This document shows, in pieces, positions 42,549 to 51,007 of a stretch of DNA of 64,000 nucleotides. Both the position numbers and the translations under genes were made by a program. The DNA comes from Christiangramia sabulilitoris. GTDB taxonomy: Bacteria > Bacteroidota > Bacteroidia > Flavobacteriales > Flavobacteriaceae. The stretch is taken from the NCBI RefSeq assembly GCF_007050985.1, contig NZ_VHSF01000001.1:124001-188000 (forward strand), in the 5' to 3' direction. The notes beneath the pieces are model-generated. The model was not told the DNA's origin. It ran no database searches and saw only the letters and a program-made list of their open reading frames with translations. Numbering within the stretch: position 1 is the first letter of the stretch; the number at the start of each line of letters is the position of its first letter.

Positions 42549-43508
42549 ATGAATTTGAAATATTCCAGAGAGGTTAAAACTGCCCTGCTAGCTATTATCG
42601 CAATAGTGATTTTAATTTTCGGTTATAGTTTTCTAAAAGGGGAAAATCTACTGGACAATAGTCGGACTTTTTATGCCGTTTATGAGGATGTCGAGGGTCT
42701 CTCCCCATCTTCAGAAGTAACCATCAACGGGCTGAAAGTAGGCCAGATCACTGGTATCGATTTTCTTAATAAAACCGGGGACCTTTTAGTGACCTTTACC
42801 GTTAAAAACGATTTTCAGTTTTCTAAAAATAGCCAGGCCAAGATTTATGGAGGTAGTATAATTGGTGGGAAGTCCTTAGCTATAGTACCGGAATACGATC
42901 CTGAAATGGGTATAGCTGTATCTGGAGATACGCTTCCGGGGGATAAGGAAGAAGGTATCATGGAGCTTGTTAATGACAGGCTGACTCCGCTTCAAAACAA
43001 ACTTGAAGGTACCATTGTGAGTGCAGATTCCATGCTTACAGCGATCACCGAAATACTTGACGATACTACCAGGAATAATATAAGAAGTACTTTCAAGAAT
43101 CTTAATGCTACGGTTTCATCATTCCAGGTTACTGCTAATGAACTACAGGGAATCGTCCAGGGAAATTCAGAAAAACTTGACCGTACTTTCACCAATCTTG
43201 ATGAAATGTCTGGAAATTTTAATAAGTTTTCTGATACGCTCTCAACTATGAATATTGGCAAGATCACTACAGATCTCGAAAAAGTAATCGCCGATTTTGA
43301 AGGAATTTCAAATAAACTGAACAGCGGTGAGGGAACTGCGGCGAAACTTATCAATGATGACGCGGTATACAATAATTTAGACAGGGCCACCAGGCAACTG
43401 GAACAATTGCTACAGGATATAAAACTTAATCCTAAACGCTATGTACATTTCTCTGTATTTGGCAAGAAGCCCGGTCCTTACGATGCACCAAAAGATTCTT
43501 TAAAATAA
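42549..43508 (+). CDS. MlaD/MCE family lipid-transport protein
   Basis: A 319-residue protein with one N-terminal transmembrane helix (TALLAIIAIVILIFGYSFL) and a single MCE domain (about 38-115; TFYAVYEDVEGLSPSSEVTINGLKVGQITGI, then ... IYGGSIIGGKSLAIV). A long helical region follows (about 140-300), rich in coiled-coil heptads. MlaD forms hexameric rings with an MlaFE ABC transporter to move phospholipids between membranes. No mlaE or mlaF is in the window, so its partners must be elsewhere. Six bases separate it from the Fe-S gene. Confidence 0.92.
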   Translation: MNLKYSREVKTALLAIIAIVILIFGYSFLKGENLLDNSRTFYAVYEDVEGLSPSSEVTINGLKVGQITGIDFLNKTGDLLVTFTVKNDFQFSKNSQAKIYGGSIIGGKSLAIVPEYDPEMGIAVSGDTLPGDKEEGIMELVNDRLTPLQNKLEGTIVSADSMLTAITEILDDTTRNNIRSTFKNLNATVSSFQVTANELQGIVQGNSEKLDRTFTNLDEMSGNFNKFSDTLSTMNIGKITTDLEKVIADFEGISNKLNSGEGTAAKLINDDAVYNNLDRATRQLEQLLQDIKLNPKRYVHFSVFGKKPGPYDAPKDSLK

Positions 43509-43514
43509 CCAACC

Positions 43515-44855
43515 ATGCAGATCGTTGCACAAATCTTATTTGTCATTGCCCTTGTGGCAGGAATTGGCTTTTTCGCCAGAAATATTAAAAGAGTAATTCG
43601 TAATATCAAACTCGGTAAAGAAGTAGACCGATCTGATAATAAGGGTGAAAGATTTGCAAAAATGGTCAGGGTGGCCATGGGGCAGAGCAAAATGGTAAAA
43701 AGACCTTTTGCAGGTTTCCTTCATATCGTTGTTTATGTAGGCTTTATCATCATTAATATTGAGGTACTGGAAATCGTGATTGATGGTATCTTTGGTACCC
43801 ATAGAATTTTCTCTTTTATGGGAGGTTTCTACGATGTCCTTATCTTTAGTTTTGAAATTCTGGCCTTTTTGGTTCTATTGGGAGTGATCATTTTCTGGAC
43901 AAGAAGAAATATTTCTCATATCAGAAGATTTTTAAGCCGGGAGCTTAAAGGTTGGCCTAAGAATGATGCCAATTATATTCTTTATTTCGAAATGGTGTTG
44001 ATGTTGCTTTTTCTTACCATGAATGCAGCAGATTATCAATTACAGATGAACGGAGCAGATCATTACGCCTCTGAAGCCGGGATTATGGGCAGTTTCCCTA
44101 TAAGCCAGTATTTACTTCCTCTATTAGATGGCTTTAGTAATGCTACCTTAATAATTATTGAGCGAGTAGCATGGTGGTTACATATTCTTGGAATCCTTTT
44201 CTTCCTTAACTATCTGTATTACTCTAAGCATTTACATATAATTCTGGCGTTCCCGAATGTTTACCTGTCTAAATTAACCAAGATGGGAAAAATGGATAAT
44301 CTGGAAGCGGTAAGAAAAGAAGTGGAGTTGATGATGGATCCTAACGCAGATCCTTTCGCTGCCCCGGCAGAAGGTGATGAGGATGCTGAACCTGAAAAAT
44401 TTGGAGCTTCAGATATTTTTGACCTTAATCAGGTGCAATTATTAAATGCATACACGTGTACTGAATGTGGACGTTGTACCTCTGAATGTCCGGCCAACCA
44501 GACCGGTAAAAAACTTTCCCCAAGGAAGATCATGATGGATACGCGGGATCGTGTTGAGGAAGTTGGCGAGATCATTAACAAGAATGGGAAATTCGAGGAT
44601 GATGGTAAGCAATTACTTGATGATTATATTTTAAGAGAAGAGCTTTGGGCCTGTACTACCTGTAATGCCTGTGTAGAAGCGTGTCCTATTGGGATTGATC
44701 CTCTTTCTATCATTCTGGACATGAGAAGATATTTAGTGATGGAGCAGAGTGCCGCTCCAAATGAACTTGCGATCGCAATGACGAATATTGAAAATAACGG
44801 TGCTCCCTGGCCATACAACCAGATGGATCGTTTGAACTGGGCACAGGAAAAATAA
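43515..44855 (+). CDS. Membrane Fe-S oxidoreductase subunit (HdrE/NarI-like plus 2x[4Fe-4S])
   Basis: A 446-residue protein with about five transmembrane helices in the first 230 residues, in the style of cytochrome b subunits (GFLHIVVYVGFIIINIEVLEIVI, VAWWLHILGILFFLNYLYYSKHLHI), including histidines able to hold haem. The soluble C-terminus carries two ferredoxin-type motifs, CTECGRCTSECP and CTTCNACVEACPIG. This is the arrangement of heterodisulfide-reductase-like or glycerol-3-phosphate/lactate quinone oxidoreductase subunits. With the CCG protein encoded 33 bases on, it should form a membrane electron-transfer unit. The electron donor is not evident. Confidence 0.9.
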   Translation: MQIVAQILFVIALVAGIGFFARNIKRVIRNIKLGKEVDRSDNKGERFAKMVRVAMGQSKMVKRPFAGFLHIVVYVGFIIINIEVLEIVIDGIFGTHRIFSFMGGFYDVLIFSFEILAFLVLLGVIIFWTRRNISHIRRFLSRELKGWPKNDANYILYFEMVLMLLFLTMNAADYQLQMNGADHYASEAGIMGSFPISQYLLPLLDGFSNATLIIIERVAWWLHILGILFFLNYLYYSKHLHIILAFPNVYLSKLTKMGKMDNLEAVRKEVELMMDPNADPFAAPAEGDEDAEPEKFGASDIFDLNQVQLLNAYTCTECGRCTSECPANQTGKKLSPRKIMMDTRDRVEEVGEIINKNGKFEDDGKQLLDDYILREELWACTTCNACVEACPIGIDPLSIILDMRRYLVMEQSAAPNELAIAMTNIENNGAPWPYNQMDRLNWAQEK

Positions 44856-44888
44856 TAAAGAATTAAAGAATAAGATAAAGACAGTAAT

Positions 44889-45680
44889 ATGGCAGAAGCA
44901 CTAAAGGTTCCTACAATGGCCGAATATATGGCCGAAGGTAAAAAACCGGAAGTTTTATTTTGGGTGGGATGCGCCGGAAGTTTTGATGACCGCGCAAAAA
45001 AGATCACGAAAGCCTTTGTTAAACTCCTGCACGAATCGGGTGTGGATTTTGCCGTGCTTGGAACTGAGGAAAGCTGTACCGGGGATCCTGCAAAAAGAGC
45101 CGGTAACGAATTTCTTTTTCAGATGCAGGCAGCAACGAATATCGAAGTTCTTAACGGTTACGAAATTAAAAAAGTAGTGACTGCTTGTCCGCATTGTTTT
45201 AATACTCTTAAAAATGAATATCCTGCCCTGGGAGGAGATTATGAGGTGATGCATCATACTCAATTCCTGAAAGCTTTACTTAACGAAGGAAGGCTTAAGG
45301 TTGAAGGAGGGAAATTCAAAGGAAAGAAGATCACTTTTCACGATCCATGTTACCTTGGCAGAGCTAATGGTGAATATGAAGCGCCCAGAGATCTTTTAAG
45401 AAAGCTGGAAGTGGAATTAGTGGAAATGCGTAAATGTAAAAAAGACGGTCTATGTTGTGGTGCCGGTGGAGGACAGATGTTCAAGGAACCGGAACCGGGG
45501 AATAAAGATGTGAATATAGAAAGGACTGAGCAGGCTCTGGAAGTTCAACCGGAGATTATTGCTGCGGGTTGTCCTTTTTGTAATACCATGATGACCGATG
45601 GGATTAAGAATAAGGAAAAGGAGGATAGTGTTGAAGTGATGGACGTGGCCGAACTTATCGCCAATGCAGACGATCTTTAG
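44889..45680 (+). CDS. CCG-domain (Fe-S)-binding protein, HdrB/GlpC-like
   Basis: A 263-residue cytosolic protein with two CCG domains. The first has CAGSFDDR and ACPHCFNTLKNEYP, the second has FHDPCYLGRANGEYEAPRDLL, KKDGLCCGAGGGQMF and AGCPFCNTMMTDG. These cysteine sets bind a non-cubane Fe-S cluster in HdrB and related proteins in GlpC and LutA. It likely partners the membrane Fe-S subunit directly upstream to pass electrons to the quinone pool. A role in reducing a thiol or oxidising a hydroxyacid is possible, but no substrate domain is present. Confidence 0.92.
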   Translation: MAEALKVPTMAEYMAEGKKPEVLFWVGCAGSFDDRAKKITKAFVKLLHESGVDFAVLGTEESCTGDPAKRAGNEFLFQMQAATNIEVLNGYEIKKVVTACPHCFNTLKNEYPALGGDYEVMHHTQFLKALLNEGRLKVEGGKFKGKKITFHDPCYLGRANGEYEAPRDLLRKLEVELVEMRKCKKDGLCCGAGGGQMFKEPEPGNKDVNIERTEQALEVQPEIIAAGCPFCNTMMTDGIKNKEKEDSVEVMDVAELIANADDL

Positions 45681-45715
45681 TAGATAAATATCAAAAGTTA
45701 AATCCACATACTATA

Positions 45716-45746
45716 TTTGACCTGATGGCTAAATAAATTAGATTTG
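45716..45746 (+). promoter_or_regulatory. Full Bacteroidota-type promoter
   Basis: TTTG (45716-45719), 19 bases, then TAGATTTG (45739-45746): an exact match to the TTTG-N19-TAnnTTTG consensus. It drives the conserved unknown gene at 45770 and probably the GH3 and bshA genes behind it. Confidence 0.8.
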
Positions 45747-45769
45747 TAACAATTCAATTTTTAGCCCTT

Positions 45770-46255
45770 ATGTTAGTACCCTTTGAAAGCCTTGCCGATA
45801 GTTCCCGAGTTTGGATTTACCAGGCAAACAGGTCTTTTACCCAGGAAGAAATTAAGCAGATCTCGCAAAAGTTAGATCTTTTTATAGAGAGATGGACCGC
45901 TCACGGCGCAGATCTTAAAGCCTCTTTCGAGATAAAATACAATAGGTTTATCACCATTGCTTTAGACCAGCAGCTTAACGCCGCATCCGGATGTTCCATA
46001 GATGCTTCTGTCCAGTTCATTCAGCAATTAGAAAAGGAATACAATGTAAACCTTTTGGATAAAATGAACGTTTCTTACAAGCAGGGTGAATTCATTGCTT
46101 ATAAAAGTCTTGCCGATTTTCGAAAAATGGCAAAACAACGGGCAGTATCTTCAAATACTATAGTCTTTAATAACCTGGTAAATAATAAAGCCGAATATCT
46201 TTCAGATTGGGAAGTCCCGGCTTCTGAAAGTTGGCATAAACGTTTTATGAATTGA
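45770..46255 (+). CDS. Conserved Bacteroidota protein of unknown function
   Basis: A 161-residue cytosolic protein without signal peptide or membrane segment. It begins LVPFESLADSSRVWIYQANRSFTQEEI and continues with WTAHGADLKASFEIKYNRFITIALDQ and AASGCSIDASVQFIQQLEKEYNVNLLDKMNV. This is a recognisable family in flavobacteria, sometimes labelled 'ABC transporter ATPase', but no Walker A, Walker B or ABC signature is present, so that label is not supported. A conserved SGCSID cysteine may matter. It is the first gene behind a clear promoter, and its TGA overlaps the start region of the GH3 fusion gene. Confidence 0.8.
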   Translation: MLVPFESLADSSRVWIYQANRSFTQEEIKQISQKLDLFIERWTAHGADLKASFEIKYNRFITIALDQQLNAASGCSIDASVQFIQQLEKEYNVNLLDKMNVSYKQGEFIAYKSLADFRKMAKQRAVSSNTIVFNNLVNNKAEYLSDWEVPASESWHKRFMN

Positions 46256-49182
46256 TGATGTCGAAGCAGCCCCTTGCGTTTTTTTATTTTTTATTTTTCC
46301 TACTTATATCCTTCCAAAGCTCAGCACAGTCTGGAAATCCTCTCGCAGCAGATGATCCGGTAGCTCAGAAAGCATGGGTAGATAGTGTGTACACTTCTAT
46401 GAACCTCAAACAGAAGGTTGGCCAGTTATTTATGGCCAGTATCTGGTCTAAAAACGAAAACGAGGCAGATTCTATTCGTAAACTAATTAAGGAAAACTAC
46501 ATAGGGGGACTAATTTTTTCCAAAGGAGGCCCCGTAAGACAGGCGAGACTAACCAACGAATTTCAGGAAATGTCAGAGGTGCCTTTACTGGTGGGCATGG
46601 ATGCCGAGTGGGGTCTGGCAATGCGACTGGATAGCACATTTGCCTTACCATGGAATATGACCCTGGGCGCTATTCAGAACAACAAGCTTGTTGAAGAGGC
46701 AGGTGCTGCGATCTCAAGGCATACGCGCAGGCTGGGAGTACATTTTAATTTTGCACCGGTGGTGGATATAAATACCAACCCTGATAATCCTATTATAGGA
46801 AACAGGTCTTTTGGTGAGGACAAAATAAATGTTACTGATAAAGCACTGGCTTTTATGAACGGGATGCATGCAGAAGGTGTTTTAAGCAGCGCCAAACATT
46901 TCCCCGGGCATGGTGACACCGATTCAGATTCACATAAAACCCTTCCTACTATTAGTTTCCCCGCTGAAAGGATTAATGAAGTAGAACTATATCCCTACAA
47001 AAACCTTATCAACAAAGGGCTTAGCAGTGTTATGGTTGCCCATTTAAATGTGCCGGCTCTGGAAACAAAGCAGGAATTACCGGCATCACTTTCTAAAAAT
47101 ATCGTGACCAATATCCTTAAACGTAATATGGGGTTTAATGGCCTGATATTTACCGATGCACTTGATATGAAAGGTGTTTCCCGCGATAAAGAGCCCGGAG
47201 AGGTAGACCTCGATGCTTTTATGGCCGGGAATGATGTACTTTTAATGAGCGAGGATGTGAGTAAAGCTTCAGAGAATATTATGGAAGCGGTAAACTCCGG
47301 AAAGATCACTGAGCAGAGACTGGAGCTTTCAGTAAAGAAAATTTTAAATGCAAAATATAAAGTTGGCTTGTACGATTTTAAGCCGATTGAGACCAGTAAC
47401 CTTATAGCAGATCTTAGTACAACAAAAGACCAGGTTCTGCTGGAAAGTCTTTTCGAAAATGCCGTTACCCTGGTGAAAAATAATAAAGCCGTAATCCCTG
47501 TTAAAAAGCTGGATAAGCAAAAGATAGCTTATGTGAATTTTGGGAATGCAGATGGTAGTTCCTTCTTGGCACAGATGAGGAAATATGCGCAGGTAGACTG
47601 GGTAAAGGCAGAAAACCTATCCACGCTTATAGAAAAATTAGAAAAGTATAATTATGTGGTTGTGGGGTTTCATAAGTCAGATAAAAGTCCGTGGGCTTCT
47701 TATAAATTCACCGATAAAGAATTGGTCTGGTTGCATGAAATCGCCAGAAAAAATAAAATTGTTCTTTCCATCTTTACCAAGCCTTATGCTTTACTAGACG
47801 TAAAAAGTTTTGCTAACCTGGAAGGCATTGTTGTAGGATACCAAAATCATCCCGTAGCGCAGGAGAAAGTGGCACAGGTACTTTTTGGAGCTATTGATGC
47901 AAAGGGTAAGCTTCCGGTTAGTATCAAAAATGAATTTCCGGCAGGTACAGGTTTTAATACAAAAGATATAAAAAGACTTTCGTATGGTTTGCCAGAAAGC
48001 GTTGGTATGAATTCAGGCAGGCTTCAAAAAATCGACACTATTGTAAATAAAGCGATTGAAAAAAAAATGACTCCCGGTGCCCAGATCCTGATAGCGAGAA
48101 AAGGAAAAGTTGTCTATCAAAAGAATTTCGGGTATCAAACCTATGAGGAAGAACTTCCGGTTACAGATACTACTATTTATGATCTGGCTTCCCTGACCAA
48201 AATCCTGGCTACTTTACCCATGGTGATGCAGCTCGATGAAGAAGGCATTTTAAGCTTCGACACCAGGTTAGGTGAGTTGATGCCCGAATTTGAGAATTCC
48301 AATAAAAAAAATATCAGACTACAGGATATGCTTATGCATTATGCGCGTTTGCAGGCCTGGATCCCTTTTTATATCTCAACAATAGATCCTAAAACCAAAA
48401 AACTTTCGGAGCAATATTATAAAAATGTCCCTTCAGAAAAGTTTAATAAACAGGTTGCGAATGGAATTTATATAAGAAGGGATATAGAGGATAGCATCGT
48501 AGATATTATAAAAAAAAGTGATCTTGAACGAAGGTTGAAGTATAAATACAGTGATCTTCCATACTATCTCTTAAAGTATTACCTGGAATCACATTATGAT
48601 AATTCTCTGGCAGATATTACTCAAGAGCGACTATATGAACCTTTAGGCGCTAATTACACGGGGTATTTACCAAGACGTAGATTTGACAGTCTTCAAATAG
48701 CTCCTACAGAAGATGATAAATTATGGAGAAACCAGGTGGTGCGGGGATATGTACATGACCAGGGTGCTGCCATGCAGGGCGGTGTTGGAGGTCACGCCGG
48801 TTTATTTAGTAATGCCAATGATGTGGCCAAGATCATGCAGACCTATATTAACGGCGGGACATATGGCGGAGAAGAATTTTTAAAGAAAGAAACTATAGAT
48901 AAGTATAATACCTGTTATTACTGTAAAGACGATGTAAGGCGAGGGGTTGGATTCGATAAACCACAGCTTGGAGAATCCGGTCCTACGTGTAATTGCGTAA
49001 GCATGATAAGCTTTGGACATAGTGGTTTTACCGGAACATTTGCCTGGGCAGACCCTGAGGAAGAGATTGTTTACGTATTTTTGTCAAACAGAACTTATCC
49101 TGATTCTAATAACCGAAAGCTTATTCGTGAAGACATAAGATCTGAGATCCAGAAAGTGATATATGAATCTATAGAATTTTAA
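46255..49182 (+). CDS. GH3 beta-N-acetylglucosaminidase fused to a beta-lactamase-like domain
   Basis: About 975 residues with a Sec signal (FFYFLFFLLISFQSSAQ), so periplasmic or secreted. The N-terminal half (about 40-400) is a NagZ-type GH3 domain: KHFPGHGDTDSDSH with the His/Asp acid-base pair and TDALDMKGV with nucleophile Asp (residue 301). A GH3 C-terminal domain follows (about 415-570). The C-terminal third (about 590-975) is a serine beta-lactamase/DD-peptidase-like domain with SLTK (SxxK), YSD and GHSG motifs. The fusion suggests one exported enzyme acting on GlcNAc links and peptides of peptidoglycan. I use the ATG at 46255, overlapping the upstream TGA, rather than the TTG at 46252. 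Confidence 0.92.
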   Translation: MMSKQPLAFFYFLFFLLISFQSSAQSGNPLAADDPVAQKAWVDSVYTSMNLKQKVGQLFMASIWSKNENEADSIRKLIKENYIGGLIFSKGGPVRQARLTNEFQEMSEVPLLVGMDAEWGLAMRLDSTFALPWNMTLGAIQNNKLVEEAGAAISRHTRRLGVHFNFAPVVDINTNPDNPIIGNRSFGEDKINVTDKALAFMNGMHAEGVLSSAKHFPGHGDTDSDSHKTLPTISFPAERINEVELYPYKNLINKGLSSVMVAHLNVPALETKQELPASLSKNIVTNILKRNMGFNGLIFTDALDMKGVSRDKEPGEVDLDAFMAGNDVLLMSEDVSKASENIMEAVNSGKITEQRLELSVKKILNAKYKVGLYDFKPIETSNLIADLSTTKDQVLLESLFENAVTLVKNNKAVIPVKKLDKQKIAYVNFGNADGSSFLAQMRKYAQVDWVKAENLSTLIEKLEKYNYVVVGFHKSDKSPWASYKFTDKELVWLHEIARKNKIVLSIFTKPYALLDVKSFANLEGIVVGYQNHPVAQEKVAQVLFGAIDAKGKLPVSIKNEFPAGTGFNTKDIKRLSYGLPESVGMNSGRLQKIDTIVNKAIEKKMTPGAQILIARKGKVVYQKNFGYQTYEEELPVTDTTIYDLASLTKILATLPMVMQLDEEGILSFDTRLGELMPEFENSNKKNIRLQDMLMHYARLQAWIPFYISTIDPKTKKLSEQYYKNVPSEKFNKQVANGIYIRRDIEDSIVDIIKKSDLERRLKYKYSDLPYYLLKYYLESHYDNSLADITQERLYEPLGANYTGYLPRRRFDSLQIAPTEDDKLWRNQVVRGYVHDQGAAMQGGVGGHAGLFSNANDVAKIMQTYINGGTYGGEEFLKKETIDKYNTCYYCKDDVRRGVGFDKPQLGESGPTCNCVSMISFGHSGFTGTFAWADPEEEIVYVFLSNRTYPDSNNRKLIREDIRSEIQKVIYESIEF

Positions 49183-49185
49183 CTA

Positions 49186-50316
49186 ATGAAAATTGCCATT
49201 GTTTGTTATCCTACCTTTGGAGGAAGTGGGGTTGTCGCCACAGAGTTGGGACTCGCACTATCCCGCAGAGGTCATGAGGTACATTTTGTAACCTACAAAC
49301 AACCGGTAAGGCTGGAGACTATTTCCAGTCATATCAGATTTCATGAAGTCAACGTACCGGAATATCCACTTTTCCATTATCAGCCTTACGAGCTTGCATT
49401 AAGCAGTAAACTGGTAAACGTGATCAAAAATTATGGGATAGAACTTCTGCATGTACATTATGCCATTCCGCACGCTTATGCCGGTTATATGGCAAAAAAG
49501 ATGCTGGAAGAAGAAGGAGTTAGCATTCCCATGGTAACCACACTTCACGGCACAGATATTACCCTGGTGGGGAACCATCCATTCTATAAGCCCGCGGTTA
49601 CCTTTAGTATTAATAACAGTGACTTTGTCACGTCAGTATCCAATAGTCTCAGGGAGGATACTCTAAAATCCTTTGAGGTTCGCAAGAATATAGAAGTGAT
49701 CCCCAATTTTATTGATGTAACCAAGTTTCAGAAAAAAACATTTACAGATTGCCAGAGGGAGTTAATGGCGCATAGTGATGAAAAGATTATTACTCATGTA
49801 AGCAATTTCAGAAAAGTAAAGAGAATTGAAGATGTAATCAGGATCTTTTTTGAAATTCAGAAAAAGGTGAAAGCGCGCTTGATGATGGTTGGTGAGGGAC
49901 CGGAAAGAGAACTGGCAGAGAAACTTGTTAGGAAATTAGAGATCAGGGATCGGGTTCTTTTTTTAGGACAAAGTAACGAGATAGATAAGATCCTGTGTTT
50001 TTCAGACCTGTTTTTATTGCCTTCAGAAACTGAAAGTTTTGGTTTAGCTGCACTTGAAGCAATGGTTCAATCAGTTCCTGTAATATCTTCTAATACAGGG
50101 GGTTTGCCTGAAGTGAATATTCATGCGTTTTCAGGGTTTCTGCATGATGTAGGAGACGTGGAAAGCATGTCTAAAAGTGCCATCTCTATCCTGGAAGATC
50201 CTGAAAAACTGGTTCAGTTTAAAAAGCAGGCTGGTGAAGCGGCACAGAAATTTGATATTAATAATATAGTGCCTATGTATGAAGAGCTCTATCAGAAAGC
50301 TCTTATAAAAGCATAA
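49186..50316 (+). CDS. bshA: N-acetyl-alpha-D-glucosaminyl L-malate synthase (bacillithiol synthesis)
   Basis: A 376-residue GT4 glycosyltransferase that joins GlcNAc from UDP-GlcNAc to L-malate, the first step of bacillithiol synthesis. MKIAIVCYPTFGGSGVVATELGLALSRRGHEVHFVT is the characteristic BshA N-terminus. LHVHYAIPHAYAGYMAK, TTLHGTDITLVGNHPFY and the C-terminal LLPSETESFGLAALEAMVQSVPVISSNTGGLPEV nucleotide-binding block follow. It lies three bases after the GH3 fusion gene. Bacillithiol occurs in many Bacteroidota. The other bsh genes are not in the window. Confidence 0.95.
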   Translation: MKIAIVCYPTFGGSGVVATELGLALSRRGHEVHFVTYKQPVRLETISSHIRFHEVNVPEYPLFHYQPYELALSSKLVNVIKNYGIELLHVHYAIPHAYAGYMAKKMLEEEGVSIPMVTTLHGTDITLVGNHPFYKPAVTFSINNSDFVTSVSNSLREDTLKSFEVRKNIEVIPNFIDVTKFQKKTFTDCQRELMAHSDEKIITHVSNFRKVKRIEDVIRIFFEIQKKVKARLMMVGEGPERELAEKLVRKLEIRDRVLFLGQSNEIDKILCFSDLFLLPSETESFGLAALEAMVQSVPVISSNTGGLPEVNIHAFSGFLHDVGDVESMSKSAISILEDPEKLVQFKKQAGEAAQKFDINNIVPMYEELYQKALIKA

Positions 50317-50354
50317 AAAAAGGTGGAAACATTATAATCTCCACCTTTGTTTTT
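50316..50354. terminator. Bidirectional intrinsic terminator
   Basis: Stem aaaggtgga (50319-50327) and tccaccttt (50340-50348) with a 12-base loop, A run before and T run after. It lies between bshA and the convergent beta-barrel gene. Confidence 0.85.
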
Positions 50355-50373
50355 ACCTTTTTACCAGGAAGCT

Positions 50374-50874
50374 CTAGAACTGATATCTGATCCCTAAAGC
50401 TATATCTGGCCCAAAATCCTTACTTTCTCTATAGTTTGAAAAGTAAATCTCTGGTCTGAAATCCAGGGATAATAAAAGAGGAAAATCGAAATTATACTCG
50501 ATCCCGACATCTCCAGCGATTACAGCAAACAAGCCATCGTCGTAGTCGATATCATTTCTTCGATTATCATCGTAATTTCCCAGCCCGGCACCTGCACCAA
50601 CGTACCAGTTAAAACCTCCTTCGATATTCCATACCCATTGGTATAAACCAACTAGTTTTATGGCATCAAAATTATCGTTGTTTCTCCAGCCAAGGTCCAG
50701 CTCCAGACGGTTATTATCACCTCCAAGAGCTCTTTGGTAAGAAACTTCAGCACCAAAACCTCCACCATCGCCAACTCTTAAGCCGAGCGCATTTTCAGAA
50801 ATTTGCTGTGCATTTACATTGCTAAAAAAAACAGCTCCCATAGTAAAAGCTGCCCAAAGAACTAATTTTTTCAT
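50374..50874 (-). CDS. Small outer-membrane beta-barrel protein
   Basis: A 166-residue exported protein with a Sec signal peptide (LVLWAAFTMGAVFFSNVNAQ). The mature part is built from alternating hydrophobic/polar strands separated by short acidic loops (LGLRVGDGGGFGAEVSYQRAL, LELDLGWRNN, WYVGAGAGLGNYDDN, DVGIEYNFDFPLLLSLDFRPEIYF) and ends with the outer-membrane signature aromatic residue (GIRYQF). It is an eight-strand-type barrel by length. It may be structural; no specific function is visible. Confidence 0.85.
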   Translation of the reverse strand: MKKLVLWAAFTMGAVFFSNVNAQQISENALGLRVGDGGGFGAEVSYQRALGGDNNRLELDLGWRNNDNFDAIKLVGLYQWVWNIEGGFNWYVGAGAGLGNYDDNRRNDIDYDDGLFAVIAGDVGIEYNFDFPLLLSLDFRPEIYFSNYRESKDFGPDIALGIRYQF

Positions 50875-50899
50875 GTTTGATTGTTTTGTTAGATCGAGA

Positions 50900-50934
50900 C
50901 AAATTTATATTGAATATAATTACCACAACGTGGT
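50900..50934 (-). promoter_or_regulatory. Promoter region of the beta-barrel gene with inverted repeat
   Basis: Minus-strand -7 box TAAATTTG (50900-50907), 26 bases before the ATG. The inverted repeat ACCAC-AAC-GTGGT (50922-50934) covers the -33 region and could be an operator. Confidence 0.45.
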
Positions 50935-50996
50935 GCGTAGCAAATGTATTGTTAATATTAAATAAAAATCTGTTAAGCGGTATTCCATAAAACTTC

Positions 50997-51004
50997 TAAA
51001 TTTG
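50997..51004 (+). promoter_or_regulatory. -7 box abutting the start of the FAD/Fe-S dehydrogenase gene
   Basis: TAAATTTG ends four bases before the ATG at 51008, so a transcript from it would be leaderless or nearly so. No -33 match. Confidence 0.35.
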
Positions 51005-51007
51005 AGT

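Noticed and set aside
45770-46255. Annotation as ABC transporter ATPase
   Set aside because: No Walker A, Walker B or ABC signature motif is present.
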